A stretch of DNA of 64,000 nt from Mesorhizobium sp. B4-1-4 (GCF_006439395.2 NZ_CP083950.1:5011001-5075000), one strand, 5' to 3'. Counted from the first letter of the stretch, positions 36,323-45,144 are shown. Numbers and translations: made by a program. Notes: a model not told the origin generated them from the sequence alone.

Positions 36323-39300
36323 ATGAAATTCCTTGAAACAACTGCTGACATTCCCGACGAGTTAGTCACCGACGCGCTGGCAGGGCGGATGGTATTTCTA
36401 TGCGGCGCAGGAATTTCAATGCGAGTTGGTTTGCCGTCCTTCAAAAGACTTACCGATCTTATCTACGAGGAGCTTGGCGAGACATTCGAACACGATCCAC
36501 CAGAGAAGGACGCCTACGACAAGTCCGAGTATGACCGTACGTTGCGAGTGCTAGAGAAGCGCTTACATCGGCCTGGCACTGTCGGCTCGCCTGTCCGCGT
36601 TGCCTGCGCAAATCAGCTGCGGGTGCCGAGCAATGTCGAGCTTTCGGCTCATGCATCCGTACTTACCCTCTCCCAGGATCGAGGCGGAAGAAGCCGGATA
36701 CTTACAACGAACTTCGATACGCTCTTTGAGCGAGCTCTCGCCGAACGCAAGCTTCCCGTAGTCAGTGAAGCAGGTAAGGCGCTGCCGAAACCCGGTGGCC
36801 CGCGCGATTTCGGGATTCATCATTTGCATGGGCGCCTCGCCGATGCCAAACTCGGACTTGCCGAAACCGACCTCATCCTCACAAGCGCCGATTTCGGCGA
36901 CGCTTACCTTCGTGACGGATGGGCGTCGCGATACGTTGAAGATCGCATGCGTACGTCCACCTTGGTTCTGGTCGGCTACCGTGCCGAGGACGCAGCGCTT
37001 CGCCTGCTTCTCGAAAGCTTGGACGTCGACCGGGAGCGTTTTCCCGATCTGAACAAAATTTATGCGCTTGAGAGGTCGTCCAACGGCTCTGCGGCGCAGT
37101 GGCGGGCAAAGGGCGTTATCCCGATCGAGTTTGCCACACATGATGAACTCTACGGGACGCTCGACGAATGGGCGAAGTATGCAGTTCAGCCGGCTGACTT
37201 TGAGCGCGAGCGGATCAGGGCGATTCTGGCGAAGCCTCCTCAAGACACCAGCGAGTTCGAAAAGTCCCAGCTAAAATTCTGCTTGGGACGTGCTGACACT
37301 CATGCGTCGCTTGTGGCTAATAATCCTTCCTTGTCACGGCTGTCTTTGCTGGCGGAACTAAAACTGGTGAGGTTCGATGATCGGTGGCTCGCGACATGGA
37401 TCGAACGAAATCTCGATGCTTCCACGGCCGTTGTCCAGATTGTCGAAAGCCTCGGCCTGTTTGGACCGGAAACAGCCGACCTGCTTGAATACCGACTGAA
37501 TCGACATCCGACATCTTTGCCAGATTATTTGCGCCTGAGTTGGACTCTGATCATTAGGCACATGCGGAACGTGAAGCATGGGCTTGCGATGCACGGCTGG
37601 TACGAACTGCTGCCCCGCCTCAATCAGGGTGAGCGCTCCGCAGATATGGTCGAGCGCCTGACAAGCCTGCTGAGACCTCACGTTAAAATCACCAAGCGTT
37701 TCTTTTTGCATGACGACAGACCGGACGCGCCTCAAACCCCCAGCGATCTAATGTCCATCGGCTATGAGCCCGACGAAGACATCCAGATCAGCGAAGTGGT
37801 CCAGGCCTGGTCAGCTGATTCGCCCGCCGCTGTGGACGAGCAACTTCTGCAGTCACTTTGCCATACCCTCGATGCAACCCTGAACGATGCCATCGAGATT
37901 GGCGTTGAATCGAACACAGGTTACGGGACGACAGACGGGGACGTGCCATCCGTTGCGGACCATCCGCAGAACGCCTATCGGAAGGGCTTCTTGCCGATCG
38001 TTCGGGTCGTCGCCGAGATATGGTCGCGGCTGGCGGATAAAGACATTGCTCGCGCCCGCGCCTTTGTGCCGCGCTGGATTGCCTGCCCGCACCGCCTGAA
38101 CCATCGGTTGGCGATGTTCGCATGTACAAGCAACGCTATCGGTCCCGATTTGGCCGGCGTTGTGCTGCAAGCTCTGCCAGCGGGCGAGCTTTTTCTAACT
38201 GGCGGAACCGTCGAGGTTTATCGGCTTCTTCGCTCGCGCTGGGCCGAACTCAATGCGGAGGTTCGAGATGAGCTTGAAGCGCGCCTTCGCAGCGGACCGC
38301 CATCGGAGTGGTTTCGCGAAGGCAGCGACGTCGCCCGCTATCAAGACCGAAGCCGCTACGACCTGATCGGAAACCTAATCCGTGATGGCATCCAATTCTC
38401 GGGCGCGACATGTGCGGTGTTTGAGGAGATCGAAGCGCGATGGACACAATGGGGACTGCGCCCGGCCGCCCAAGCCGGCTTCAATAGTTGGAGCGAGTCA
38501 GGATCGGGCGAGGAGGGTAACGTTGACCAGCTTGAGGACGTTTCGGATCAGGACCTCGTCGCCACGGCGTTGGGACTCGATGCCGAAGGGCGGTTCGAAG
38601 GGGGACAGACATGGCGCGCCCTTTGCCAAAATGACCCTGACCGCGCGCTACGTGGTCTTGAAGCTGAGGCCGATATAAACTCCTGGCGCGTTGATGCATG
38701 GCAACAGCTTTTGTGGTCGCCGAAGACATTCACCGACGCTGATGCGCCGGCCCGGGTCGCGTGGCGGCTGCTTGCTTGGCCCGACGCGAGTTTTTCCACA
38801 ATCGCAAAGCAAGCGTCGAGCTGGCTTGAAAAACCAGAGGCGCTCGCGCTTGAAAAGCCAATTTGGGCTGTGTGGGATAGAATTTTCGCAGGGATAGAGC
38901 CCGCAAACGACAACGACGAAGACATCCTGCTCAGATTGCTTGACCAGGCATTGAACGTCCCAATCGGTCGTTTGACTGAAGTTCTTTTGAGAAAACTTCC
39001 GACATCGGAGAATGAGCCTGCATTCGCCACGAACATCAGGCCGCGCCTTGAGGCGGCGGTTCAGATGCCGGCCCGAAATGGCTTGCTGGCGCGCGTGCGC
39101 CTGGCCGTTGAGGTCACCACTCTATTCGATCGTGCGCCAACATGGACGGCAGCAAACATCATTCCGTTGTTCGATTGGGCTTCTCCCGATGCCGCCGCTG
39201 CCTGGTGCGCGCGGCGCTTTTCGCGCTACATCGGAACACCAGAGCTCTTTGCCGTCACTAAGGCGCCCTTTCTGCAGCTTTTCGGCAAAGCCGACATGCC

Positions 39301-39892
39301 AGAGGAAGCAATCAATATCTATGTGGAATGGCTACCCACTATTCTGATCGCCAACCGCAAGGACGATGCTGGCTATGCGCTCTCCGCAGCCGAGGCGCGG
39401 GCAGCATTGCGGCAGGCGAGTCCCGCCGTGCTTCGATCCGTCGGGCATCGTTTGGCGGGGGAAATGGAAGCTGCCGCGCCTGAGGAAAAGCTCGCACGTT
39501 GGCGAGACATTGTCGGCCCGGTGTTCCAAGGGATATGGCCGCTCGATATCGAGATGCAGACGGGCCAATCTACCTTCAAACTGCCACAGATCTTGCGGGC
39601 TACAGGAGAAGCTTTCCCGGTAGCTATCGACGTCATTCTGCCCTTCGTTCAGCCTGGGAACACAGATCGCGGCACGAGCGTCTATTCGCTCTCAGATGTC
39701 GACAATCTCCTTTTCACATCAGCACCGGCAAAGATGCTTGACCTCGTAAGCGCAGTGGTTGGAGCGCCACCTCCGGGATCGGTATTTGGCCTACAACCGG
39801 TCCTTGACCGTATCCGAGCGGCAGAGCCAGCATTGGCCGGTACGCATAAATTCCAGGCATTGACGACGGCCGCGGCTCCACCCGCGCGGTGA
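36323..39892 (+). CDS. SIR2-family (NADase-like) large protein, probable antiphage defence
   Basis: A 1189-residue protein. Residues about 1-270 form a SIR2-like Rossmann domain: the GAGIS nucleotide loop at 28-32, the TTNFD motif with catalytic-type Asn130 and Asp132, HHLHG with His169, and VGYRAEDAALR at 217-227. The rest is a long helical part (about 300-1000) with a C-terminal segment that looks like the DUF4020 tail found on other SIR2 proteins. Such proteins (DSR-like) deplete NAD+ upon phage sensing; NAD hydrolysis here is inferred, not shown. It is alone, with no partner genes. The last four codons and the TGA stop lie inside the right 127-bp repeat. Codon choice is less GC-biased than in the neighbours. 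Confidence 0.85.
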   Translation: MKFLETTADIPDELVTDALAGRMVFLCGAGISMRVGLPSFKRLTDLIYEELGETFEHDPPEKDAYDKSEYDRTLRVLEKRLHRPGTVGSPVRVACANQLRVPSNVELSAHASVLTLSQDRGGRSRILTTNFDTLFERALAERKLPVVSEAGKALPKPGGPRDFGIHHLHGRLADAKLGLAETDLILTSADFGDAYLRDGWASRYVEDRMRTSTLVLVGYRAEDAALRLLLESLDVDRERFPDLNKIYALERSSNGSAAQWRAKGVIPIEFATHDELYGTLDEWAKYAVQPADFERERIRAILAKPPQDTSEFEKSQLKFCLGRADTHASLVANNPSLSRLSLLAELKLVRFDDRWLATWIERNLDASTAVVQIVESLGLFGPETADLLEYRLNRHPTSLPDYLRLSWTLIIRHMRNVKHGLAMHGWYELLPRLNQGERSADMVERLTSLLRPHVKITKRFFLHDDRPDAPQTPSDLMSIGYEPDEDIQISEVVQAWSADSPAAVDEQLLQSLCHTLDATLNDAIEIGVESNTGYGTTDGDVPSVADHPQNAYRKGFLPIVRVVAEIWSRLADKDIARARAFVPRWIACPHRLNHRLAMFACTSNAIGPDLAGVVLQALPAGELFLTGGTVEVYRLLRSRWAELNAEVRDELEARLRSGPPSEWFREGSDVARYQDRSRYDLIGNLIRDGIQFSGATCAVFEEIEARWTQWGLRPAAQAGFNSWSESGSGEEGNVDQLEDVSDQDLVATALGLDAEGRFEGGQTWRALCQNDPDRALRGLEAEADINSWRVDAWQQLLWSPKTFTDADAPARVAWRLLAWPDASFSTIAKQASSWLEKPEALALEKPIWAVWDRIFAGIEPANDNDEDILLRLLDQALNVPIGRLTEVLLRKLPTSENEPAFATNIRPRLEAAVQMPARNGLLARVRLAVEVTTLFDRAPTWTAANIIPLFDWASPDAAAAWCARRFSRYIGTPELFAVTKAPFLQLFGKADMPEEAINIYVEWLPTILIANRKDDAGYALSAAEARAALRQASPAVLRSVGHRLAGEMEAAAPEEKLARWRDIVGPVFQGIWPLDIEMQTGQSTFKLPQILRATGEAFPVAIDVILPFVQPGNTDRGTSVYSLSDVDNLLFTSAPAKMLDLVSAVVGAPPPGSVFGLQPVLDRIRAAEPALAGTHKFQALTTAAAPPAR

Positions 39893-40005
39893 TGCTGAAG
39901 GGCGCGCAGCTGCCGGCGGTGGCGACCGAGATCGGCTGGCTGGTGGTGTTCGTGGGGCTGTTTGCCGGGGTGGCCCTGGTGCGCTTCAGGCGGACGCTGG
40001 ACTAG
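39879..40005 (+). repeat. Right 127-bp direct repeat flanking the SIR2 insert
   Basis: Copy of the 3' end of the permease gene, carrying TRAVMLKGAQLPAVATEIGW, then LVVFVGLFAGVALVRFRR and the stop at 40003-40005. It begins inside the SIR2 reading frame, which ends at 39892 in a different frame. The permease reading frame here has no upstream part, so it is a remnant. Confidence 0.93.
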
Positions 40006-40270
40006 GGGCGGGGGACAAGCCGCTGGGCGGGCGTGAGTGGGTCGAAACGGTACGTCGCGGTAGCCAGAACCGGATATTGATGAAGGGCACGTTCTAAGCC
40101 GGAGCAGGCATGACTGCTTTGCGCCCATTGCGGTCATTTGGTTGGCTCCAATGGTTCCCCAAAAGCAGCCATGCTTGCCAACCATCAAAATCTTCACAAC
40201 ATCAGAGCTTCGTGTGAAAACTGACGACGCCTAAGGACGGCAATTAATTGACTGTGGAGAGGTTGCCGCC

Positions 40271-40495
40271 TCACAATTCCTGGAATGTTCGGCCCTCAAA
40301 CGAGACCCAGTAAATGGCCTGCTCATGCGGGCAGACGGGCTCGTCGCGCCAATTGCCCAGGCGCACGCGGAAACGTTCGCCGATGCGAAGACGCAGCCAT
40401 TCGGCGTGCTGCCGCTCGGCCGGACCGTCGTAATAGATGTGGGCGTGATAGCTGGCGATTTCCGAAAGCGGCCTCGGACCGGCTTTTTCGTTCAC
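40271..40495 (-). pseudogene. 3'-truncated DOPA 4,5-dioxygenase-like gene
   Basis: A 74-residue frame with the start of the DOPA-dioxygenase-like family: ASYHAHIYYDG, a helix with ERQHAEWLRLRIGERF, and a RVRLGNWRDEPVCPHEQAIY metal-site region. The family runs to about 110 residues with a VHPNTG-type end, which is absent here; the frame stops after FEGRTFQEL. GTG at 40495 follows AAGGGGAACATC. Loss of the 3' end lies on the side facing the SIR2 insert, so it may have happened in the same rearrangement; that link is inference. Confidence 0.65.
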
Positions 40496-40632
40496 TTCGA
40501 TGTTCCCCTTCGATGATCCCCGGGGGACTCTACACCAAGCCCCGACACTCGGAAGAGGCCGCGTAGCCCCGAAAACCGCAGCGGCGGGGGGTGCCTGCAC
40601 TCGCTACCCCCCCCCCTGTTGCCGCGGCGCCG

Positions 40633-40956
40633 TTACTGGCCGCAATGGTGGCCATTCACCGATGGTGGCGCCTTCGGCGGCCTGCCGCTGGCATTGGGTG
40701 TTTCCGGGTTTGCCCCCTGCGGGCCTGCGGGGCAATTTTGATCGGCATTCGAATTCATATAATCCGAGCTCGTCCCAACGATGCCAATGCTGGAGGTGGT
40801 GCTTGGATCGACGAGCACCCGTCTTGCATGGTGCCTTGGCTGGTGGGTCCCGGAAGTTGCCCCGGTGTTTGCGTTATAAGCGCCGGCATCCTGGGCCAGC
40901 GCCGCCGTCGCAAGGCCGATAGTGAGGGCCGAGGCTGCGAGGATTTTTGTAAGCAT
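40633..40956 (-). CDS. Small secreted protein of unknown function
   Basis: A 107-residue protein with a clear signal peptide (MLTKILAASALTIGLATAAL, cleaved after AQ) and a Ser/Asn/Pro-rich mature part (TSSIGIVGTSSDYMNSNAD). Two cysteines (NCPAG and HHCGQ) could pair. Homologous-style small exported proteins occur widely in rhizobia without assigned function. The start at 40956 gives the signal peptide at the usual position. A run of ten C residues lies at 40607-40616, past its stop. Confidence 0.6.
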   Translation of the reverse strand: MLTKILAASALTIGLATAALAQDAGAYNANTGATSGTHQPRHHARRVLVDPSTTSSIGIVGTSSDYMNSNADQNCPAGPQGANPETPNASGRPPKAPPSVNGHHCGQ

Positions 40957-41429
40957 GGGAGGTACTCCATCTTCGTTTTTCGGCTTTTGCCGGATCGTGT
41001 CCGACATGGGCAGAACCCATCGGTCCGATCGACGTTCCGTTGAGAGTCGACACCTTTTTGTGAAATCTTGTCGTCAATCGTTCACAAACGCTCCGGCGCC
41101 GCCGCAAGGTGCCGGGGCATGTCATTAGCCGACTCACCTGTGAAGCCGATAGGACGAGCCGCGCCGCGCCGCCGCATGATCGAGTTCCCCAGCCTGCCTC
41201 CGATTACGGACAGTCGGCTTGCGGCCCCAAAGTGGTCCCAGCCGCGCGACAACTTGAGCATCCTGACTTCTGAAAGTCGTCGCTCCTCGGCACCAAGCCT
41301 CCTATCCATTGCCCCATTCTCGCCGGCACGTTCGCCAACTGCGGACCAAGTTCTTCCGCGATCGTCAGGTGCGTGATGCTGGCGTGGCTGGCCACGATTC
41401 TGAGGCCATTTTGCGCCATCCCCAAGTCC
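40957..41429. other. 473-bp intergenic region
   Basis: It holds the leader of the small secreted protein and, at about 41321-41440, a fragment related to 42410-42500 (see findings). No convincing gene, hairpin or known repeat family was seen elsewhere in it. Confidence 0.5.
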
Positions 41430-42347
41430 TCACGGACGAACGCAGATGATCGTCTTTCCCTTGCGCCGCTCGGTCGCGTTGAAGGCGGCGATGGCATCGT
41501 CGAGGGACGAGACGTTGCCTATGTTCGTGCGCAGCCGTCCGTCCCGCACCCGCTGGCCGATCTCGCTGAGCTGGGCACGATCGGACTCGACAACGAAGTC
41601 GACCGCAAGGCCGTCGGCGGGCCGCGCCTCGACAGGCCCGACGACGGACACCAGCGTTCCTCCGGCCCGAACCATGCCTGCGGACCGCTTGCCGATGTCG
41701 CCGCCGATGACGTCGAACACTAGATCGACCTTGCCGGCGTCTTCCAGGGCGTCGTTGTCGAGGTCGATGAACTCGTTGGCGCCGAAGTCGAGCACCGCCT
41801 GACGGTCGGCGGCGCGTCCGGTGCCGATGACGTAGGCGCCGGCCTCTCGTGCGAGTTGCGTCACCATCGACCCGACGGCGCCGGCCGCGCCGTGGGCGAG
41901 GACGCTCTGCCCGGCCCGGAGGCGGCCGTGCTCGAACAGCCCCTGCCACGCGGTCAGGCCCGAGATCGGCAGGCTCGCGCCCACCGTGAAGTCGACGTCG
42001 CCCGGCAGCGGCGCGAGGTTGCGTGCCTCGATGGCGATATACTGCGCCAGGGTGCCGTCGCGATACCAGTCGGCGAGGCCGAACACCCGCTGTCCCACCG
42101 ACAATCCCGTCGTGCCGTAGCCGAGAGCGGTGACCACGCCGGCCAGCTCGTGTCCGGCAATCGACGGCGTTCGGTCACGATCGCGGCGATCGGTCCAGGT
42201 CGAGGGCCACGCCAGCTCGGTCGGGACGAACCCCGAAGCATGAACCTGAACCACGACATCGTTTATCGCTGCCTGCGGCTCGGGCCGCTCCACCAGCGTC
42301 ATCCCGGCCGTTCCCGCGGCCTGGTCCGTCACCACGATAGCCTTCAT
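41430..42347 (-). CDS. Zinc-independent quinone oxidoreductase-like (MDR) enzyme
   Basis: A 305-residue NADP(H)-dependent alcohol/quinone oxidoreductase of the MDR superfamily. The GroES-like part has VVVQVHASGFVP and the GHELAGVV motif; the Rossmann part has SVLAHGAAGAVGSMVTQLAR. The zinc-binding cysteine loop of alcohol dehydrogenases is missing. Start ATG at 42347 follows GAGGAGGAAAC. Substrate unknown; such enzymes often reduce quinones or electrophiles. Confidence 0.85.
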   Translation of the reverse strand: MKAIVVTDQAAGTAGMTLVERPEPQAAINDVVVQVHASGFVPTELAWPSTWTDRRDRDRTPSIAGHELAGVVTALGYGTTGLSVGQRVFGLADWYRDGTLAQYIAIEARNLAPLPGDVDFTVGASLPISGLTAWQGLFEHGRLRAGQSVLAHGAAGAVGSMVTQLAREAGAYVIGTGRAADRQAVLDFGANEFIDLDNDALEDAGKVDLVFDVIGGDIGKRSAGMVRAGGTLVSVVGPVEARPADGLAVDFVVESDRAQLSEIGQRVRDGRLRTNIGNVSSLDDAIAAFNATERRKGKTIICVRP

Positions 42348-42497
42348 GATAGTTTCCTCCTCGGTCATTTGTCTCTTTGGTGGAGAGGCTTCCGACCACT
42401 GCCCGGGTTTGGGCGGCACGTTCGCCAGCAGGGGTCCCGAGGCCTTCGGCAATCGTCAGATGCGCGACGGCGCGTGCAATCCGGAACTGGTCGCCGC

Positions 42498-43481
42498 TTA
42501 TGCAGCCGCCATGATTTCGGCATAGGTGCCGAAATCGACATTGCCGCCGGACAGCACCACGGCGACGCATTTGCCCGCGAGTTCGATCCCGCCCGAAGAC
42601 AGCGCCGCCAGTCCGACACAGCCGCCCGGTTCGACCACCAGCTTGAGGTGGGCCATGGCGTCGCGCATCGCCTGCGCGGTCGCCGTGTCGGAAACGGCAA
42701 TGGCGCCCGCGAGGTTCCTGCGGTTGATCTCGAAAGTGATGGCGCCCGGCTCGGCGGTCAGGATCGCGTCGCAGATCGAGCTGTAGCCCGGTTCGTTCGA
42801 AACCCGGGCGCCGGCGGCAAGCGAGCGGCGCGTGTCGTCGAAATGCTCCGGCTCCACCGCCCAGACCGCGGTGCCGGGCGAGGCGTCCTTGACCGCGACG
42901 GAGATGCCGCTGGTCAGGCCGCCGCCGCCGCAGGGGACAATGACCGCGTCGAGGCTGACGCCGAGCACCCCGGCCTGCCTCATGAGTTCAAGGCCGATCG
43001 TGCCCTGCCCGGCGATGATGGCCGGATCGTCGAAGGGCGGCACCAGCATCATGCCCTTGTCCAGATAGGGGCGAACCACGGTCATGCGGTCATCGCGGAA
43101 GCGGTCGAACGGCACCACCTCGGCGCCCATCCGGCGGACATTGCCGATCTTCATCGCCGGTGCGTCCGCCGGCATGGCGATGACCGCCTTCACCCCGAAC
43201 ATGGCGGCGGAAGCGGCGACCCCTTGCGCATGATTGCCCGAGGAAAAGGCGACGACGCCACGGCTGCGTTCTTCTTCACTGAGCGAATACAGCTTGTTGT
43301 AGGCGCCGCGGAACTTGAACGAGCCGGTGCGCTGCAGCGTCTCGGGCTTGAACAGGATACGGCCGCCAAAGCGCTTGTTCAGCTCCTGCGATTCGATCAG
43401 GGGGGTTTCGACAATCAGGCCCGAAAGCCGGGCAGCGGCGGCGCGGATGTCGGCGATGCCGGGAAGGGTGGGGGTGGTCAT
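42498..43481 (-). CDS. PLP-dependent threonine/serine dehydratase-like enzyme
   Basis: A 327-residue fold-type II PLP enzyme. The Schiff-base lysine is in GSFKFRGAYN (Lys56), the phosphate loop is CGGGGL, and SSGNHAQG is the substrate-binding asparagine loop. There is no C-terminal ACT domain, so it is a catabolic threonine dehydratase or serine dehydratase/racemase rather than the feedback-regulated IlvA. The MDR oxidoreductase gene lies 150 bases downstream on the same strand. GTG/ATG choice: ATG at 43481. Confidence 0.88.
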   Translation of the reverse strand: MTTPTLPGIADIRAAAARLSGLIVETPLIESQELNKRFGGRILFKPETLQRTGSFKFRGAYNKLYSLSEEERSRGVVAFSSGNHAQGVAASAAMFGVKAVIAMPADAPAMKIGNVRRMGAEVVPFDRFRDDRMTVVRPYLDKGMMLVPPFDDPAIIAGQGTIGLELMRQAGVLGVSLDAVIVPCGGGGLTSGISVAVKDASPGTAVWAVEPEHFDDTRRSLAAGARVSNEPGYSSICDAILTAEPGAITFEINRRNLAGAIAVSDTATAQAMRDAMAHLKLVVEPGGCVGLAALSSGGIELAGKCVAVVLSGGNVDFGTYAEIMAAA

Positions 43482-43589
43482 GCGAGGTCCAGCAAGAGAG
43501 ATGGTGTCTCTATGATGCCCGCAAAGGCACGTGGCGTGCCATTGAAAAAATGTGACCGTTACAAAGTTGGCGAGTCATGAACGGCGTTT

Positions 43590-43628
43590 GCACCGCCCCT
43601 CACCTGCCAAGGGCAGTGAGGGGCGGCG
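43590..43628. repeat. Short partial family A repeat
   Basis: GCCCCTCACCTGCC and GGGCAGTGAGGGGCGGC form a small inverted pair. It sits between the dehydratase gene and the hypothetical gene at 43652. Confidence 0.55.
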
Positions 43629-43651
43629 CCGAGACCGGGAATTGACCGCTC

Positions 43652-43975
43652 CTAACCCAGCAGCGTCCTTTGCCTCTTGGTGCCGCCCAGCTTGCGCCAA
43701 TTGTTGAAGCGGTGGGTGGCGGCGGCAAACGAGATCTTCATCTGCTGTGAGACCGAATAGCGCGACTTGCCCTCGTCGAACATGCGGTAGCAGCATTCGA
43801 CGCCTTCCTCGGTCAGCTTGCCATCCGGAGCCTTGTTGTGCGGATTGGCGGGGTCGAACTTCTCGACCTCCTGCTCGACCAGGCCCTTCAGCCTCTGCAG
43901 GTCCGCCTCGATGCTGGCGATAAGATCGAGGACGGGCTTCGGATCGAAATGCTGTGCGGGATGTTTTGTCGTCAT
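43652..43975 (-). CDS. Small conserved protein with HTH-like C-terminus, function unknown
   Basis: A 107-residue protein. The N-terminal part has charged helices (SIEADLQRLKGLVEQEVEKF), the C-terminal part (VSQQMKISFAAATHRFNNWR) looks like a helix-turn-helix with aromatic and basic residues and ends TKRQRTLLG. The ATG at 43975 is chosen because GAGGATCCAGCAG lies before it; an ATG five codons up (43990) is possible. It faces away from the Irr box of mbfA (44115-44143), about 140 bases off, so that box could reach it. Confidence 0.6.
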   Translation of the reverse strand: MTTKHPAQHFDPKPVLDLIASIEADLQRLKGLVEQEVEKFDPANPHNKAPDGKLTEEGVECCYRMFDEGKSRYSVSQQMKISFAAATHRFNNWRKLGGTKRQRTLLG

Positions 43976-44114
43976 CTGCTGGATCCTCATTCTTGTCTTA
44001 GGTTCAGCTATATAGGTGAATCTTTGCCGATAATAAAGGGCCACCCCACGCTCGAGCGCTTCAACAATTCTTGACCTCGCGGCCAAGCATGCGATTGACC
44101 CGGGCCACTTACAA

Positions 44115-44143
44115 CCCTAGTTTAGAACAATTCTAAACTAGGG
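44115..44143. promoter_or_regulatory. Iron control element (Irr box) of mbfA
   Basis: A 29-base perfect dyad: CCCTAGTTTAGAA, CAA, TTCTAAACTAGGG. The TTTAGAA-N3-TTCTAAA core fits the ICE motif bound by Irr in rhizobia. It ends 10 bases before the mbfA ATG, so Irr binding should block transcription when iron is low. Confidence 0.85.
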
Positions 44144-44153
44144 TGATTTCCTC

Positions 44154-45137
44154 ATGCTTTCCCGTGTTTTCGGCTTCGGCCGCCGCCCCTTCGAGTCGCT
44201 CTCCGAACAGGAGATCCTGGCGCTGGCAATTTCGTCCGAGGAGGACGATGGCCGCATCTACCGGGCCTATGCCGACGGGCTGGCGGAGCGGTTTCCGCAA
44301 TCGGCGAAAGTGTTCGAGGAGATGGCCAAGGAAGAGGACGGCCATCGCGACTCGCTGATCGAGCTTCATCGCAAGCGCTTTGGCGAGCGCATCCCGTTGA
44401 TCCGGCGCGAGCATGTGAAGGGGTACTATGAGCGCAAGCCCGACTGGCTGGTAAGGCCGCTCGGCATCGAGCATGTGCGCAGCCAGGCCGAGGCGATGGA
44501 ACGGCAGGCCTATCTGTTCTATGTCGAGGCGGCGAAGCGCACCACCGATGCCTCGACGCGGAAATTGCTCGACCACCTGGCCTTGGCGGAGCAAGGCCAT
44601 GAAACGTTGGCGCAGCGCCTCGAACAGAAGCATGTCCCGGGCGAGGTGAAGGATGAAGAGGCCGCCACCGAGCAGCGCCAGTTCATCCTCACCTATGTGC
44701 AGCCGGGCCTGGCCGGATTGATGGATGGCTCGGTCTCGACACTGGCCCCGATCTTCGCCGCCGCCTTCGCCACGCATGACACCTGGCAGACCTTTCTGGT
44801 CGGTCTTGCCGCCTCGATCGGCGCCGGCATCTCGATGGGCTTCACCGAAGTGGCGTCCGATGACGGCAAGCTATCGGGCCGAGGCTCTCCGGTTAAGCGC
44901 GGCATCACCACCGGCGTCATGACGGCGGCGGGCGGCCTTGGCCATGCGCTGCCCTATCTCATCCCGCATTTCTGGACGGCAACCGCCGTCGCCGCCGTGG
45001 TGGTGTTCTTCGAATTGTGGGCGATCGCCTTCGTCCAGAACCGCTACATGCAGACCCCCTTCCTGCGCGCCGCCTTCCAGGTGGTGCTGGGCGGCGCCCT
45101 GGTGTTCGCGGCCGGCGTGCTGATCGGGAATGCATAG
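44154..45137 (+). CDS. mbfA: MbfA, ferritin-like iron exporter
   Basis: A 327-residue protein: an N-terminal rubrerythrin/erythrin-like diiron domain (EEDDGRIYRAYADGL, then FEEMAKEEDGHRD, and AEQGHETLAQ near 145) and a C-terminal VIT1/CCC1-like membrane domain with about five helices (LAGLMDGSVSTLAPIFAAAF, then SIGAGISMGFTEVASDDG). This is the MbfA layout, which exports iron and protects against peroxide, and is Irr-repressed. The Irr box directly before it supports this. Confidence 0.93.
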   Translation: MLSRVFGFGRRPFESLSEQEILALAISSEEDDGRIYRAYADGLAERFPQSAKVFEEMAKEEDGHRDSLIELHRKRFGERIPLIRREHVKGYYERKPDWLVRPLGIEHVRSQAEAMERQAYLFYVEAAKRTTDASTRKLLDHLALAEQGHETLAQRLEQKHVPGEVKDEEAATEQRQFILTYVQPGLAGLMDGSVSTLAPIFAAAFATHDTWQTFLVGLAASIGAGISMGFTEVASDDGKLSGRGSPVKRGITTGVMTAAGGLGHALPYLIPHFWTATAVAAVVVFFELWAIAFVQNRYMQTPFLRAAFQVVLGGALVFAAGVLIGNA

Positions 45138-45144
45138 ATAGGCG

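Noticed and set aside
34779-36341. 520-codon open frame antisense to the ABC operon
   Set aside because: Composition is His/Gln/Arg-rich, as expected from a reversed GC-rich coding frame, and it crosses gene boundaries.
36219-40270. Integrase, transposase or tRNA target for the SIR2 insert
   Set aside because: No such gene and no tRNA-like sequence were seen in or next to the insert; the 127-bp repeats carry a protein gene end instead.
40607-40616. Ten-C tract as a phase-variation switch
   Set aside because: It lies outside any intact gene and does not sit in a promoter spacer that can be identified, so it may be only a sequence error-prone run.
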